This document shows, piece by piece, positions 24,519-37,957 of a stretch of DNA of 64,000 nucleotides; position 1 is the stretch's first letter; every line of letters starts with the position of its first letter. The notes beneath the pieces were generated by a model, which had not been told where the DNA came from, did not search any database, and saw only the letters and a program-made list of their open reading frames with translations. A program made the translations under genes and the position numbers. Origin of the DNA: Zeus faber (taxonomy: Eukaryota; Chordata; Actinopteri; Zeiformes; Zeidae); contig OY482855.1 of the NCBI GenBank assembly GCA_960531495.1, positions 1,860,001 to 1,924,000 on the forward strand. The letters are read 5' to 3'.

Positions 24519-27500
24519 AGATTGAAAGAAATATTGAAAGAAAGAAAGATTGAAACTAAGAACGATTGAAAGAAAGATTGAAAGAAAGATTGAAAGCTTG
24601 AAAGAAAGATTGAAAGAAAGATTTTAAGAAAGGTTGAAAGACTGAAAAAAAGAATGAAAGATTGAAAGAAAGAATGAAAGAATGAAAGAAAGATTGAAAG
24701 ATTGAAAGAAATATTGAAAGAAAGAGAGAATGAAAATAAGAAAGATTGAAAGAAAGATTGAAAGTAATAAATATTGAAAGAAATAACAAAAGAAAGATTG
24801 AAAGAAAGAATGAAAGAAAGATTGAACGATTGGAAGAAATTTTGAAAGATAGAAAAATTTAAAGTAAGAAAGATTGAAAGAAAGAATGAAAGAAAGATTG
24901 AAAGATTGAAAGATTGAAAGGAAGATTGAATGTTTGAAAGAAAGATTGAAAGTATTAAAGATCGAAAGAAATATTTAAAGAAAGATTGAAAGATTGAAAG
25001 AAAAAATGAAAAACTTAAAGAAAGATTGAAAGAAATATTGAAAGACAGATTGAAAGATTGAAAGAAAGAAAGATTGAAAGAAAGAATGAAAGAAAGATTG
25101 TAAGAAAGAATGAAATATTGAAAGAAAGAATGAAAGAAAGACTGAAAAAAACAAAGAAAGATTGAAAGAAATAAAGATTTAAAGAAAAAAAGATTTAAAG
25201 AAAGATTGAAAGACTAAAAGTAAGAATGAAAAAAAGATTGAAAGAAAGATTGAAAAAAGAAAGAAAGATTGAAAGAAAGATTGAAAGAAAGAATGAAAGT
25301 TTGAAAGAAAGATTGAAAGAAAGATTGAAAGAAAGATTGAAAGACTGAAAGAAAAAATGAAAGAAAGATTAAAAGAGAGATTGAAAGATTGAAAGATTGA
25401 AAGAAGGAATGAAAGAAAGATTGAATGATTGAAAGATTGAAATAAAGAATGAAAGATTGAAAGAAAGAATAAAAGAACGATTGAAAGAAAGAATGAAAGA
25501 ATGAAAGAAAGATTGAAAGATTGAAAGAATATTGAAAGAAAGAGAGAATGAAAGTAAGAACAATTGAAAGAAAGATTGAAAGTAAAAAAGATTGAAAGAA
25601 AGAATGAAAGAAAAATTGAAAGATTGAAAGATTGAAAGAAAGATTTAAAGAAAGATTTAAAGAAAGATTGAAAGACTGGAAGAAAGAATGAATAAAAGAA
25701 TTAAAGAAAGATTGAAAGATTGAAAGATTGAAAGATTGAAAGAAAGATTGAAAAAAGAATGATTGAAAGAAAGAAAGATTTAAAGAATGAAAGATTTAAA
25801 GAAAGATTGAAAGACTAAAAGTAAGAATGAAAAAAAAGAATGAAAGCAAGATTGAAAGATTGAAAGATTGAAGGAAAGAATGAAAGATTGAAAGAAAGAA
25901 TGAAAGAATGAAAGATAGATTGAAAGACTGAAAGAAATATTGAAAGAAGGAGAGAATGAAAGTAAGAAAGATTGAATGAAAAATTGAAAGATTGAAAGAT
26001 TGAAAGAAAGAATGAAAGAAAGATTGAAAGATTGAAAGAAATACTGAAAGAAAGAAAGAAAGATTGAAAGTAAGAACGATTGAAAGAAAGCTTGAAACGA
26101 AAGATTGAAAGAAAGAATGAAAGAAAGATTGAAAGATTGAACGATTGAAAGACAGAATGAAAGATTGAAAGAAAGAATAAAAGAACGATTGAAAGAAAGA
26201 ATGAAAGAATGAAAGAAAGATTGAAAGATTGAAAGAATATTGAAAGAAAGAGAGAATGAAAGTAAGAAAGATTGAAAGAAAGATTGAAAGTAAAAAAGAT
26301 TGAAAGAAAGAATGAAAGAAAAATTGAAAGATTGAAAGATTGAAAGAAAGATTTAAAGAAAGATTTAAAGAAAGATTGAAAGACTGAAAGAAAGAATGAA
26401 TAAAATAATTAAAGAAAGATTGAAAGATCGAAAGATTGAAAGATTGAAAGAAAGATTGAAAAAAGAATGATTGAAAGAAAGAAAGATTTAAAGAATGAAA
26501 GATTTAAAGAAAGATTGAAAGACTAAAAGTAAGAATGAAAGAAAGAGAGAATGAAAGTAAGAAAGATGGAAAGAAAAATTGAAAGATTGAAAGATTGAAA
26601 GAAAGAATTAAAGAAAGATTGAAGAAAGAAAGATTTAAAGAAAAAAAGATTTAAAGAAAGATGGAAAGACTAAAAGTAAGAATGAAAAAAAAGATTGAAA
26701 GAAAGATTGAAAAAAGAAAGAAAGATTGAAAGAAAGATTGAAAGAAAGATTGAAAGAAAGAATGAAAGTTTGAAAGAAAGATTGAAAGAAAGATTGAAAG
26801 ACTGAAAGAAAAAATGAAAGAAAGATTAAAAGAGAGATTGAAAGATTGAAAGATTGAAAGAAAGAATGAAAGATTGAAAGAAAGAATGAAAGAATGAATG
26901 AAAGATTAAAAGATTGAAAGAAATATTGAAAAAAAGAAAGATTGAAAGTAAGAAAAATTGAAAGAATGAATGAAAGAAACAAAAAAAGACTGATAAAAAG
27001 AAAGAAAGTTTGAGAGATCAAAATATTTAAAGAAAGAAAGATTGAAAGAAAGGTTGAAAGATAGAATGAAAGAAAGATTGAAAGATTGAAAGTTGTAAAG
27101 AAAGATTGAAAGAAAGATTTAAAGAAAGATTGAAAGACTAAAATAAAGAATGAAAGAAAGATTGAAAGGTTGAAAGAAAGAATGAAAGAATGAAAGAAAG
27201 ATTGAAAGATTGAAAGAAAGATTGGAAGAAAGAATGAAAGTATGAAAGAAAGATTGAAAGATCGAAGGAAAGATTGAAAGAACGATTGAAAGAAAGAATG
27301 AAAGAATGAAAGAAAGATTGAAAGCTTGAAAGAAAGATTGAAAGAAAGATTTTAAGAAAGGTTGAAAGACTGAAAGAAAGAATTAAAGAAAGAATGATTG
27401 AAAGATTGAAAGAAAGAATGAAAGATTGAAAGAAAGAATATAAGAACGATTGAAAGAAAGATTGAAAGTTTGAAAGAAAGATTGAAAGAAAAATTGAAAG

Positions 27501-30500
27501 AAAGATTGAAAGACTGAAGGAAAGAATGAGTGAAAGATTGAAAGAAAGATTAAAAGAAAAAAAGATTGAAAGTATTAAAGACTGAAAAAAATATTGAAAG
27601 AAAGATTGAAAGATTGAAAGATAGAATGAAAGAAAGATTGAAAGATTGAAAGATTGAAAGAAAGAATTAAAGAAAGATTGAAAGACTGAAAAAAATATTG
27701 AAAGAAAGATTGAAAGATTGAAAGATAGAATGAAAGAAAGATTGAAAGATTGAAAGATTGAAAGAAAGAATGAAAGAAAGATTGAAAGACTGAAAGAAAG
27801 AATGAAAGAAAGATTGAAAGTGCGAAAGAAAGAATGAAAGAATTAAAGAAAGATTGAAAGAAATATTGAAAGAAAGAATGAAAGATTGAAAGAAAGAATG
27901 AAAGTAATAAAGATTAAAAGAAGGAATGAAGGAAAAATTGAATGTTTGAAAGACTGAAAGAATGAATGAAAGAAAGCTTGAAAGAAAGATTGAAAGAAAG
28001 ATTTTAAGAAAGGTTGAAAGAATGAAAGAAAGAATGATTGAAAGATTGAAAGAAAGAATGAAAGATTGAAAGAAGGAATATAAGAACGATTGAAAGAAAG
28101 ATTGAAAGTAAGATTGAAAGTTTGAAAGAAAGATTGAAAGAAAAATTGAAAGAAAGATTGAAAGACTGAAGGAAAGAATGAGTGAAAGATTGAAAGAAAG
28201 ATTAAAAGAAAAAAAGATTGAAAGTATTAAAGACTGAAAAAAATATTGAAAGAAAGATTGAAAGATTGAAAGATAGAATGAAAGAAAGATTGAAAGATTG
28301 AAAGATTGAAAGAAAGAATGAAAGAAAGATTGAAAGACTGAAAAAAATATTGAAAGAAAGATTGAAAGATTGAAAGATAGAATTAAAGAAAGATTGAAAG
28401 ATTGAAAGATTGAAAGAAAGAATGAAAGAAAGATTGAAAGACTGAAAGAAAGAATGAAAGAAAGATTGAAAGTGCAAAAGAAAGAATGAAAGAATTACAG
28501 AAAGATTGAAAGAAATATTGAAAGAAAGAATGAAAGATTGAAAGAAAGAATGAAAAAAAGATTGTAAGAAAGAATGAAAGAAAGATTGAAAGATTGAAAG
28601 AAAGATTGAAAGAAAGATTGAATGTTTGAAAGAAAGATTTAAAGAAAGATTGAAAGATTGAAAGAAAGATTGAAAGATAGATTTAAAGAAAGATTGAAAG
28701 ACTGAAAGAAAGATTGAAAGAAAGAAAGATTTATAGAAAGAATGAAAGAAAGATTGAAAAAAGAAAGATAGATTGAAAGAAAGATTGAAAGATTGAAAGA
28801 AAGAATGAAAGAAAGATTTAAAAAAAGATTGAAAGAAAGATTGAAAGACGGATTGAAAGACTGAAGGAAAGAATGAAAGAAAGATGGAAAGAAAGATTGA
28901 AAGAAAGAAAGATTGAAAGAAATATTGAAAGAAAGAATGAAAGAAAGATTGAAAGATTGAAAGAAAGAATGAAAGAAAGATTGAAAGAAAGATGGAAAGA
29001 AAGATGGAAAGAAAGAAAGATTGAAAGAAATAATGAAAGAAAGATTGAACGATTGGAAGAAATTTTGAAAGATAGAAAAATTGAAAGTAGGAAAGATTGA
29101 AAGAAAGAATGAAAGAAAGATTGAAAGATTGAAAGAAAGAATGAAAGAAAGATTGAAAGATTGAAATATTGAAAGAAAGAATGAAAAAAAGATTGAAAGA
29201 CTGAAAGAAAGAATGAAAGAAAGATTGAAAGATTAAACAATTGAAATAAAGTTTGCAAGAAAGTTTGAAAAAAGAAAGATTGAAAGAAAGAATGAAAGAA
29301 AGATTGAAAGATAGATGGATAGAAAGATTGAAGGAAAGAAAGATTGAAAGAATAACAAAAGAAAGATTGAAAGATTGGAAGAAATATTGAAAGATAGAAA
29401 AATTGAAAGTAAGAAAGATTGAAAGAAAGAATTAAAGAAAGATTGAAAGATTGAAAAAAAGAATGAAAGAAAGATTGAAATATTGAAAGAAAGAATGAAA
29501 GAAAGATTGAAAGATTGAAATAAAGATTGAAAGAAAGATTGAACGATTGAAAGATTGAAATAAAGATTGAAAGTTTGAAAGAAAGATTCAAAGAAAGAAA
29601 GATTGAAAGAAATATTGAAAGAAAGATTGAAAGATTGAAAGAAAGATTGAAAGAAAGAATGAAAGAAAGATTGAAAGATGGAAATAAAGAATGAAAGAAA
29701 GATTGAAAGATTGAAAGATTGAAATAAAGAATGAAAGTTTGAAAGAAAGATTGAAAGAAAGATTTAAAAAAAGAAAGATTGAAAGTAAGAAAGATTGAAA
29801 GACATATTGAAAGATTGAAAGAAAGATTGAAAGAAAGAATGAAAGAAATATTGAAAGAAAGATTGAAAGAAAGATTGAAAGACTGAAGGAAAGAATGAAA
29901 GAAAGATTGAAAGAAAGATTGAAAGAAAGAAAGATTGAAAGAATGAATGATTGAAAGATTGAATGATTGAAAGATTGAAAGAAAGATTGAAAGAAAAATT
30001 GAAAGAAAGATTGAAAGAAAGATTGAACGACTGAAAGATTGAAAGAAAGATTGAAAGTTTGAAAGAGAGATTGAAAGACTGAAAGATAGATTGAAAGATT
30101 GAAGATTGAAAGATTGAAAGTAAGAAAGATTGAAAGACATATTGAAAGATTGAAAGAAAGATTGAAAGAAAGAATGAAAGAAATATTGAAAGAAAGATTG
30201 AAAGACTGAAGGAAAGAATGAAAGAAAGATTGAAAGAAAGATTGAAAGAAAGAAAGATTGAAAGAATGAATGATTGAAAGATTGAATGATTGAAAGATTG
30301 AAAGAAAGATTGAAAGAAAAATTGAAAGAAAGATTGAAAGAAAGATTGAACGACTGAAAGATTGAAAGAAAGATTGAAAGTTTGAAAGAGAGATTGAAAG
30401 ACTGAAAGATAGATTGAAAGATTGAAGATTGAAAGATTGAAAGAAAGATTGAAAGAAAGATTGAACGACAGAAAGATTGAAAGAAAGATTGAAAGTTTGA

Positions 30501-31365
30501 AAGAAAGATTGAAAGACTGAAAGAAATAATGAAAGAAAGATTGAAAGACTGAAAGAAATAATGAAAGAAAGATTGAAAGAAAGAATGAAAGAAAGATTGA
30601 AAGAAAGATGGATAGAAAGATTGAAAGAAAGAAAGATTGAAAGAAATAACAAAAGAAAGATTGAAAGAAATAATGAAAGAAAGATTGAACGATTGGAAGA
30701 AATATTGAAAGATAGAAAAATTGAAAGTAAGAAAGATTGAAAGAAAGAATGAAAGAAAGATTGAAAGATTGAAAGAAAGAATGAAAGAAAGATTGAAAGA
30801 TTGAAATATTGAAAGAAAGAATGAAAGAAAGACTGAAAGATTGAAAGAAAGATTGAAAGAAAGATTGAAAGATTGAAATATTTAAAGAAAGATTGAAAGA
30901 AAGAATGAAAGAACAATTGAAAGAAAGAATGAAAGAATGAAAGAAAAATTGAAAGATTGAAAGAAAGAATGAAAGAACGATTGAAAGATTGAAAGATTGA
31001 AAGATTGAAAGAAAGAATGAAAGAAAGATTGAAAGAAAGATGGAAAGAAAGATTGAAAGAAAGAAAGATTGAAAGAAATAATAAAAGAAAGATTGAACGA
31101 TTGGAAGAAATATTGAAAGATAGAAAAATTGAAAGTAAGAAAGATCGAAAGAAAGAATGAAAGAAAGATTAAAAGATTGACACAAAGAATGACGGAAAGA
31201 TTGAAAGATTGAAATATTGAAAGAAAGAATGAAAAAAAGATTGAAAGACTGAAAGAAATATTGAAAGAAAGATTGAACGATTGAAAGATTGAAATAAAGA
31301 TTGAAAGTTTGAAAGAAAGATTCAAAGAAAGAAAGATTGAAAGAAATATTGAAAGAAAGATTGAA
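24519..31365. repeat. Long higher-order unit U2 of tetranucleotide array (6,847 bp)
   Basis: Second long unit. Its distance to the equivalent landmarks of U3 is exactly 6,847 bp over most of its length (24556 to 31403, 26635 to 33482, 28202 to 35049, 28818 to 35665). Differences from U3 are few, for example GACAGATTG/GACGGATTG near 28855 against 35697. U2 alone carries an extra 335-bp internal duplication near 29781-30450. Confidence 0.88.
29781..30450. repeat. 335-bp internal tandem duplication private to U2
   Basis: The string GAAAGTAAGAAAGATTGAAA, GACATATTG begins at 29781 and again at 30116, followed in both cases by the same run of landmarks: GACTGAAGG, GAATGAATGATTG, GAACGACTG, GAGAGATTG and GATTGAAGATTG. 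In U1 (from about 23265) and U3 (from about 36620) this run occurs once. The first copy has one extra GAAAGAAAGATT-type step next to GACTGAAGG, as in U3; the second is like U1. Confidence 0.82.
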
Positions 31366-34300
31366 AGATTGAAAGAAATATTGAAAGAAAGAAAGATTGA
31401 AACTAAGAACGATTGAAAGAAAGATTGAAAGAAAGATTGAAAGCTTGAAAGAAAGATTGAAAGAAAGATTTTAAGAAAGGTTGAAAGACTGAAAAAAAGA
31501 ATGAAAGATTGAAAGAAAGAATGAAAGAATGAAAGAAAGATTGAAAGATTGAAAGAAATATTGAAAGAAAGAGAGAATGAAAATAAGAAAGATTGAAAGA
31601 AAGATTGAAAGTAATAAATATTGAAAGAAATAACAAAAGAAAGATTGAAAGAAAGAATGAAAGAAAGATTGAACGATTGGAAGAAATTTTGAAAGATAGA
31701 AAAATTTAAAGTAAGAAAGATTGAAAGAAAGAATGAAAGAAAGATTGAAAGATTGAAAGATTGAAAGGAAGATTGAATGTTTGAAAGAAAGATTGAAAGT
31801 ATTAAAGATCGAAAGAAATATTTAAAGAAAGATTGAAAGATTGAAAGAAAAAATGAAAAACTTAAAGAAAGATTGAAAGAAATATTGAAAGACAGATTGA
31901 AAGATTGAAAGAAAGAAAGATTGAAAGAAAGAATGAAAGAAAGATTGTAAGAAAGAATGAAATATTGAAAGAAAGAATGAAAGAAAGACTGAAAAAAACA
32001 AAGAAAGATTGAAAGAAATAAAGATTTAAAGAAAAAAAGATTTAAAGAAAGATTGAAAGACTAAAAGTAAGAATGAAAAAAAGATTGAAAGAAAGATTGA
32101 AAAAAGAAAGAAAGATTGAAAGAAAGATTGAAAGAAAGAATGAAAGTTTGAAAGAAAGATTGAAAGAAAGATTGAAAGAAAGATTGAAAGACTGAAAGAA
32201 AAAATGAAAGAAAGATTAAAAGAGAGATTGAAAGATGGAAAGATTGAAAGAAGGAATGAAAGAAAGATTGAATGATTGAAAGATTGAAATAAAGAATGAA
32301 AGATTGAAAGAAAGAATAAAAGAACGATTGAAAGAAAGAATGAAAGAATGAAAGAAAGATTGAAAGATTGAAAGAATATTGAAAGAAAGAGAGAATGAAA
32401 GTAAGAACAATTGAAAGAAAGATTGAAAGTAAAAAAGATTGAAAGAAAGAATGAAAGAAAAATTGAAAGATTGAAAGATTGAAAGAAAGATTTAAAGAAA
32501 GATTTAAAGAAAGATTGAAAGACTGGAAGAAAGAATGAATAAAAGAATTAAAGAAAGATTGAAAGATTGAAAGATTGAAAGATTGAAAGAAAGATTGAAA
32601 AAAGAATGATTGAAAGAAAGAAAGATTTAAAGAATGAAAGATTTAAAGAAAGATTGAAAGACTAAAAGTAAGAATGAAAAAAAAGAATGAAAGCAAGATT
32701 GAAAGATTGAAAGATTGAAGGAAAGAATGAAAGATTGAAAGAAAGAATGAAAGAATGAAAGATAGATTGAAAGACTGAAAGAAATATTGAAAGAAGGAGA
32801 GAATGAAAGTAAGAAAGATTGAATGAAAAATTGAAAGATTGAAAGATTGAAAGAAAGAATGAAAGAAAGATTGAAAGATTGAAAGAAATACTGAAAGAAA
32901 GAAAGAAAGATTGAAAGTAAGAACGATTGAAAGAAAGCTTGAAACGAAAGATTGAAAGAAAGAATGAAAGAAAGATTGAAAGATTGAACGATTGAAAGAC
33001 AGAATGAAAGATTGAAAGAAAGAATAAAAGAACGATTGAAAGAAAGAATGAAAGAATGAAAGAAAGATTGAAAGATTGAAAGAATATTGAAAGAAAGAGA
33101 GAATGAAAGTAAGAAAGATTGAAAGAAAGATTGAAAGTAAAAAAGATTGAAAGAAAGAATGAAAGAAAAATTGAAAGATTGAAAGATTGAAAGAAAGATT
33201 TAAAGAAAGATTTAAAGAAAGATTGAAAGACTGAAAGAAAGAATGAATAAAATAATTAAAGAAAGATTGAAAGATCGAAAGATTGAAAGATTGAAAGAAA
33301 GATTGAAAAAAGAATGATTGAAAGAAAGAAAGATTTAAAGAATGAAAGATTTAAAGAAAGATTGAAAGACTAAAAGTAAGAATGAAAGAAAGAGAGAATG
33401 AAAGTAAGAAAGATGGAAAGAAAAATTGAAAGATTGAAAGATTGAAAGAAAGAATTAAAGAAAGATTGAAGAAAGAAAGATTTAAAGAAAAAAAGATTTA
33501 AAGAAAGATGGAAAGACTAAAAGTAAGAATGAAAAAAAAGATTGAAAGAAAGATTGAAAAAAGAAAGAAAGATTGAAAGAAAGATTGAAAGAAAGATTGA
33601 AAGAAAGAATGAAAGTTTGAAAGAAAGATTGAAAGAAAGATTGAAAGACTGAAAGAAAAAATGAAAGAAAGATTAAAAGAGAGATTGAAAGATTGAAAGA
33701 TTGAAAGAAAGAATGAAAGATTGAAAGAAAGAATGAAAGAATGAATGAAAGATTAAAAGATTGAAAGAAATATTGAAAAAAAGAAAGATTGAAAGTAAGA
33801 AAAATTGAAAGAATGAATGAAAGAAACAAAAAAAGACTGATAAAAAGAAAGAAAGTTTGAGAGATCAAAATATTTAAAGAAAGAAAGATTGAAAGAAAGG
33901 TTGAAAGATAGAATGAAAGAAAGATTGAAAGATTGAAAGTTGTAAAGAAAGATTGAAAGAAAGATTTAAAGAAAGATTGAAAGACTAAAAAAAAGAATGA
34001 AAGAAAGATTGAAAGGTTGAAAGAAAGAATGAAAGAATGAAAGAAAGATTGAAAGATTGAAAGAAAGATTGGAAGAAAGAATGAAAGTATGAAAGAAAGA
34101 TTGAAAGATCGAAGGAAAGATTGAAAGAACGATTGAAAGAAAGAATGAAAGAATGAAAGAAAGATTGAAAGCTTGAAAGAAAGATTGAAAGAAAGATTTT
34201 AAGAAAGGTTGAAAGACTGAAAGAAAGAATTAAAGAAAGAATGATTGAAAGATTGAAAGAAAGAATGAAAGATTGAAAGAAAGAATATAAGAACGATTGA

Positions 34301-37300
34301 AAGAAAGATTGAAAGTTTGAAAGAAAGATTGAAAGAAAAATTGAAAGAAAGATTGAAAGACTGAAGGAAAGAATGAGTGAAAGATTGAAAGAAAGATTAA
34401 AAGAAAAAAAGATTGAAAGTATTAAAGACTGAAAAAAATATTGAAAGAAAGATTGAAAGATTGAAAGATAGAATGAAAGAAAGATTGAAAGATTGAAAGA
34501 TTGAAAGAAAGAATTAAAGAAAGATTGAAAGACTGAAAAAAATATTGAAAGAAAGATTGAAAGATTGAAAGATAGAATGAAAGAAAGATTGAAAGATTGA
34601 AAGATTGAAAGAAAGAATGAAAGAAAGATTGAAAGACTGAAAGAAAGAATGAAAGAAAGATTGAAAGTGCGAAAGAAAGAATGAAAGAATTAAAGAAAGA
34701 TTGAAAGAAATATTGAAAGAAAGAATGAAAGATTGAAAGAAAGAATGAAAGTAATAAAGATTAAAAGAAGGAATGAAGGAAAAATTGAATGTTTGAAAGA
34801 CTGAAAGAATGAATGAAAGAAAGCTTGAAAGAAAGATTGAAAGAAAGATTTTAAGAAAGGTTGAAAGAATGAAAGAAAGAATGATTGAAAGATTGAAAGA
34901 AAGAATGAAAGATTGAAAGAAAGAATATAAGAACGATTGAAAGAAAGATTGAAAGTAAGATTGAAAGTTTGAAAGAAAGATTGAAAGAAAAATTGAAAGA
35001 AAGATTGAAAGACTGAAGGAAAGAATGAGTGAAAGATTGAAAGAAAGATTAAAAGAAAAAAAGATTGAAAGTATTAAAGACTGAAAAAAATATTGAAAGA
35101 AAGATTGAAAGATTGAAAGATAGAATGAAAGAAAGATTGAAAGATTGAAAGATTGAAAGAAAGAATGAAAGAAAGATTGAAAGACTGAAAAAAATATTGA
35201 AAGAAAGATTGAAAGATTGAAAGATAGAATTAAAGAAAGATTGAAAGATTGAAAGATTGAAAGAAAGAATGAAAGAAAGATTGAAAGACTGAAAGAAAGA
35301 ATGAAAGAAAGATTGAAAGTGCAAAAGAAAGAATGAAAGAATTACAGAAAGATTGAAAGAAATATTGAAAGAAAGAATGAAAGATTGAAAGAAAGAATGA
35401 AAAAAAGATTGTAAGAAAGAATGAAAGAAAGATTGAAAGATTGAAAGAAAGATTGAAAGAAAGATTGAATGTTTGAAAGAAAGATTTAAAGAAAGATTGA
35501 AAGATTGAAAGAAAGATTGAAAGATAGATTTAAAGAAAGATTGAAAGACTGAAAGAAAGATTGAAAGAAAGAAAGATTTATAGAAAGAATGAAAGAAAGA
35601 TTGAAAAAAGAAAGATAGATTGAAAGAAAGATTGAAAGATTGAAAGAAAGAATGAAAGAAAGATTTAAAAAAAGATTGAAAGAAAGATTGAAAGACAGAT
35701 TGAAAGACTGAAGGAAAGAATGAAAGAAAGATGGAAAGAAAGATTGAAAGAAAGAAAGATTGAAAGAAATATTGAAAGAAAGAATGAAAGAAAGATTGAA
35801 AGATTGAAAGAAAGAATGAAAGAAAGATTGAAAGAAAGATGGAAAGAAAGATGGAAAGAAAGAAAGATTGAAAGAAATAATGAAAGAAAGATTGAACGAT
35901 TGGAAGAAATTTTGAAAGATAGAAAAATTGAAAGTAGGAAAGATTGAAAGAAAGAATGAAAGAAAGATTGAAAGATTGAAAGAAAGAATGAAAGAAAGAT
36001 TGAAAGATTGAAATATTGAAAGAAAGAATGAAAAAAAGATTGAAAGACTGAAAGAAAGAATGAAAGAAAGATTGAAAGATTAAACAATTGAAATAAAGTT
36101 TGCAAGAAAGTTTGAAAAAAGAAAGATTGAAAGAAAGAATGAAAGAAAGATTGAAAGATAGATGGATAGAAAGATTGAAGGAAAGAAAGATTGAAAGAAT
36201 AACAAAAGAAAGATTGAAAGATTGGAAGAAATATTGAAAGATAGAAAAATTGAAAGTAAGAAAGATTGAAAGAAAGAATTAAAGAAAGATTGAAAGATTG
36301 AAAAAAAGAATGAAAGAAAGATTGAAATATTGAAAGAAAGAATGAAAGAAAGATTGAAAGATTGAAATAAAGATTGAAAGAAAGATTGAACGATTGAAAG
36401 ATTGAAATAAAGATTGAAAGTTTGAAAGAAAGATTCAAAGAAAGAAAGATTGAAAGAAATATTGAAAGAAAGATTGAAAGATTGAAAGAAAGATTGAAAG
36501 AAAGAATGAAAGAAAGATTGAAAGATGGAAATAAAGAATGAAAGAAAGATTGAAAGATTGAAAGATTGAAATAAAGAATGAAAGTTTGAAAGAAAGATTG
36601 AAAGAAAGATTTAAAAAAAGAAAGATTGAAAGTAAGAAAGATTGAAAGACATATTGAAAGATTGAAAGAAAGATTGAAAGAAAGAATGAAAGAAATATTG
36701 AAAGAAAGATTGAAAGAAAGATTGAAAGACTGAAGGAAAGAATGAAAGAAAGATTGAAAGAAAGATTGAAAGAAAGAAAGATTGAAAGAATGAATGATTG
36801 AAAGATTGAATGATTGAAAGATTGAAAGAAAGATTGAAAGAAAAATTGAAAGAAAGATTGAAAGAAAGATTGAACGACTGAAAGATTGAAAGAAAGATTG
36901 AAAGTTTGAAAGAGAGATTGAAAGACTGAAAGATAGATTGAAAGATTGAAGATTGAAAGATTGAAAGAAAGATTGAACGACAGAAAGATTGAAAGAAAGA
37001 TTGAAAGTTTGAAAGAAAGATTGAAAGACTGAAAGAAATAATGAAAGAAAGATTGAAAGACTGAAAGAAATAATGAAAGAAAGATTGAAAGAAAGAATGA
37101 AAGAAAGATTGAAAGAAAGATGGATAGAAAGATTGAAAGAAAGAAAGATTGAAAGAAATAACAAAAGAAAGATTGAAAGAAATAATGAAAGAAAGATTGA
37201 ACGATTGGAAGAAATATTGAAAGATAGAAAAATTGAAAGTAAGAAAGATTGAAAGAAAGAATGAAAGAAAGATTGAAAGATTGAAAGAAAGAATGAAAGA

Positions 37301-37957
37301 AAGATTGAAAGATTGAAATATTGAAAGAAAGAATGAAAGAAAGACTGAAAGATTGAAAGAAAGATTGAAAGAAAGATTGAAAGATTGAAATATTTAAAGA
37401 AAGATTGAAAGAAAGAATGAAAGAACAATTGAAAGAAAGAATGAAAGAATGAAAGAAAAATTGAAAGATTGAAAGAAAGAATGAAAGAACGATTGAAAGA
37501 TTGAAAGATTGAAAGATTGAAAGAAAGAATGAAAGAAAAATTGAAAGATTGAAAGAAAGAATGAAAGAACGATTGAAAGATTGAAAGATTGAAAGATTGA
37601 AAGAAAGAATGAAAGAAAGATTGAAAGAAAGATGGAAAGAAAGATTGAAAGAAAGAAAGATTGAAAGAAATAATAAAAGAAAGATTGAACGATTGGAAGA
37701 AATATTGAAAGATAGAAAAATTGAAAGTAAGAAAGATCGAAAGAAAGAATGAAAGAAAGATTGAAAGATTGACAGAAAGAATGACGGAAAGATTGAAAGA
37801 TTGAAATATTGAAAGAAAGAATGAAAAAAAGATTGAAAGACTGAAAGAAATATTGAAAGAAAGATTGAACGATTGAAAGATTGAAATAAAGATTGAAAGT
37901 TTGAAAGAAAGATTCAAAGAAAGAAAGATTGAAAGAAATATTGAAAGAAAGATTGAA
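31366..37957. repeat. Long higher-order unit U3 of tetranucleotide array (~6,592 bp)
   Basis: Third long unit. It lacks the 335-bp duplication of U2 and has an 80-bp duplication of its own at about 37451-37610. The arithmetic closes: 6,847 - 335 + 80 = 6,592, which is the observed distance between the equivalent landmarks 31325 and 37917. After about 37960 the sequence no longer continues with the GAAACTAAGAACG landmark, so the three-unit tandem run ends here. Confidence 0.86.
37451..37610. repeat. 80-bp tandem duplication private to U3
   Basis: The segment beginning GAAAGAAAAATTGAAAGATT and containing GAACGATTG and three GATTGAAA steps occurs twice, at 37451 and 37531. The corresponding places in U2 (about 30950) and U1 (about 24095) have it once. 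Confidence 0.82.

Noticed and set aside
28873..29100. Plus-strand Lys/Glu/Arg-rich frames (KERLKER-like), also at 16235, 35720, 38536, 40129, 46373 and 56288
   Set aside because: They are the opposite-strand reading of the same 12-bp period; the coiled-coil look is an artefact of GAAAGATTGAAA.
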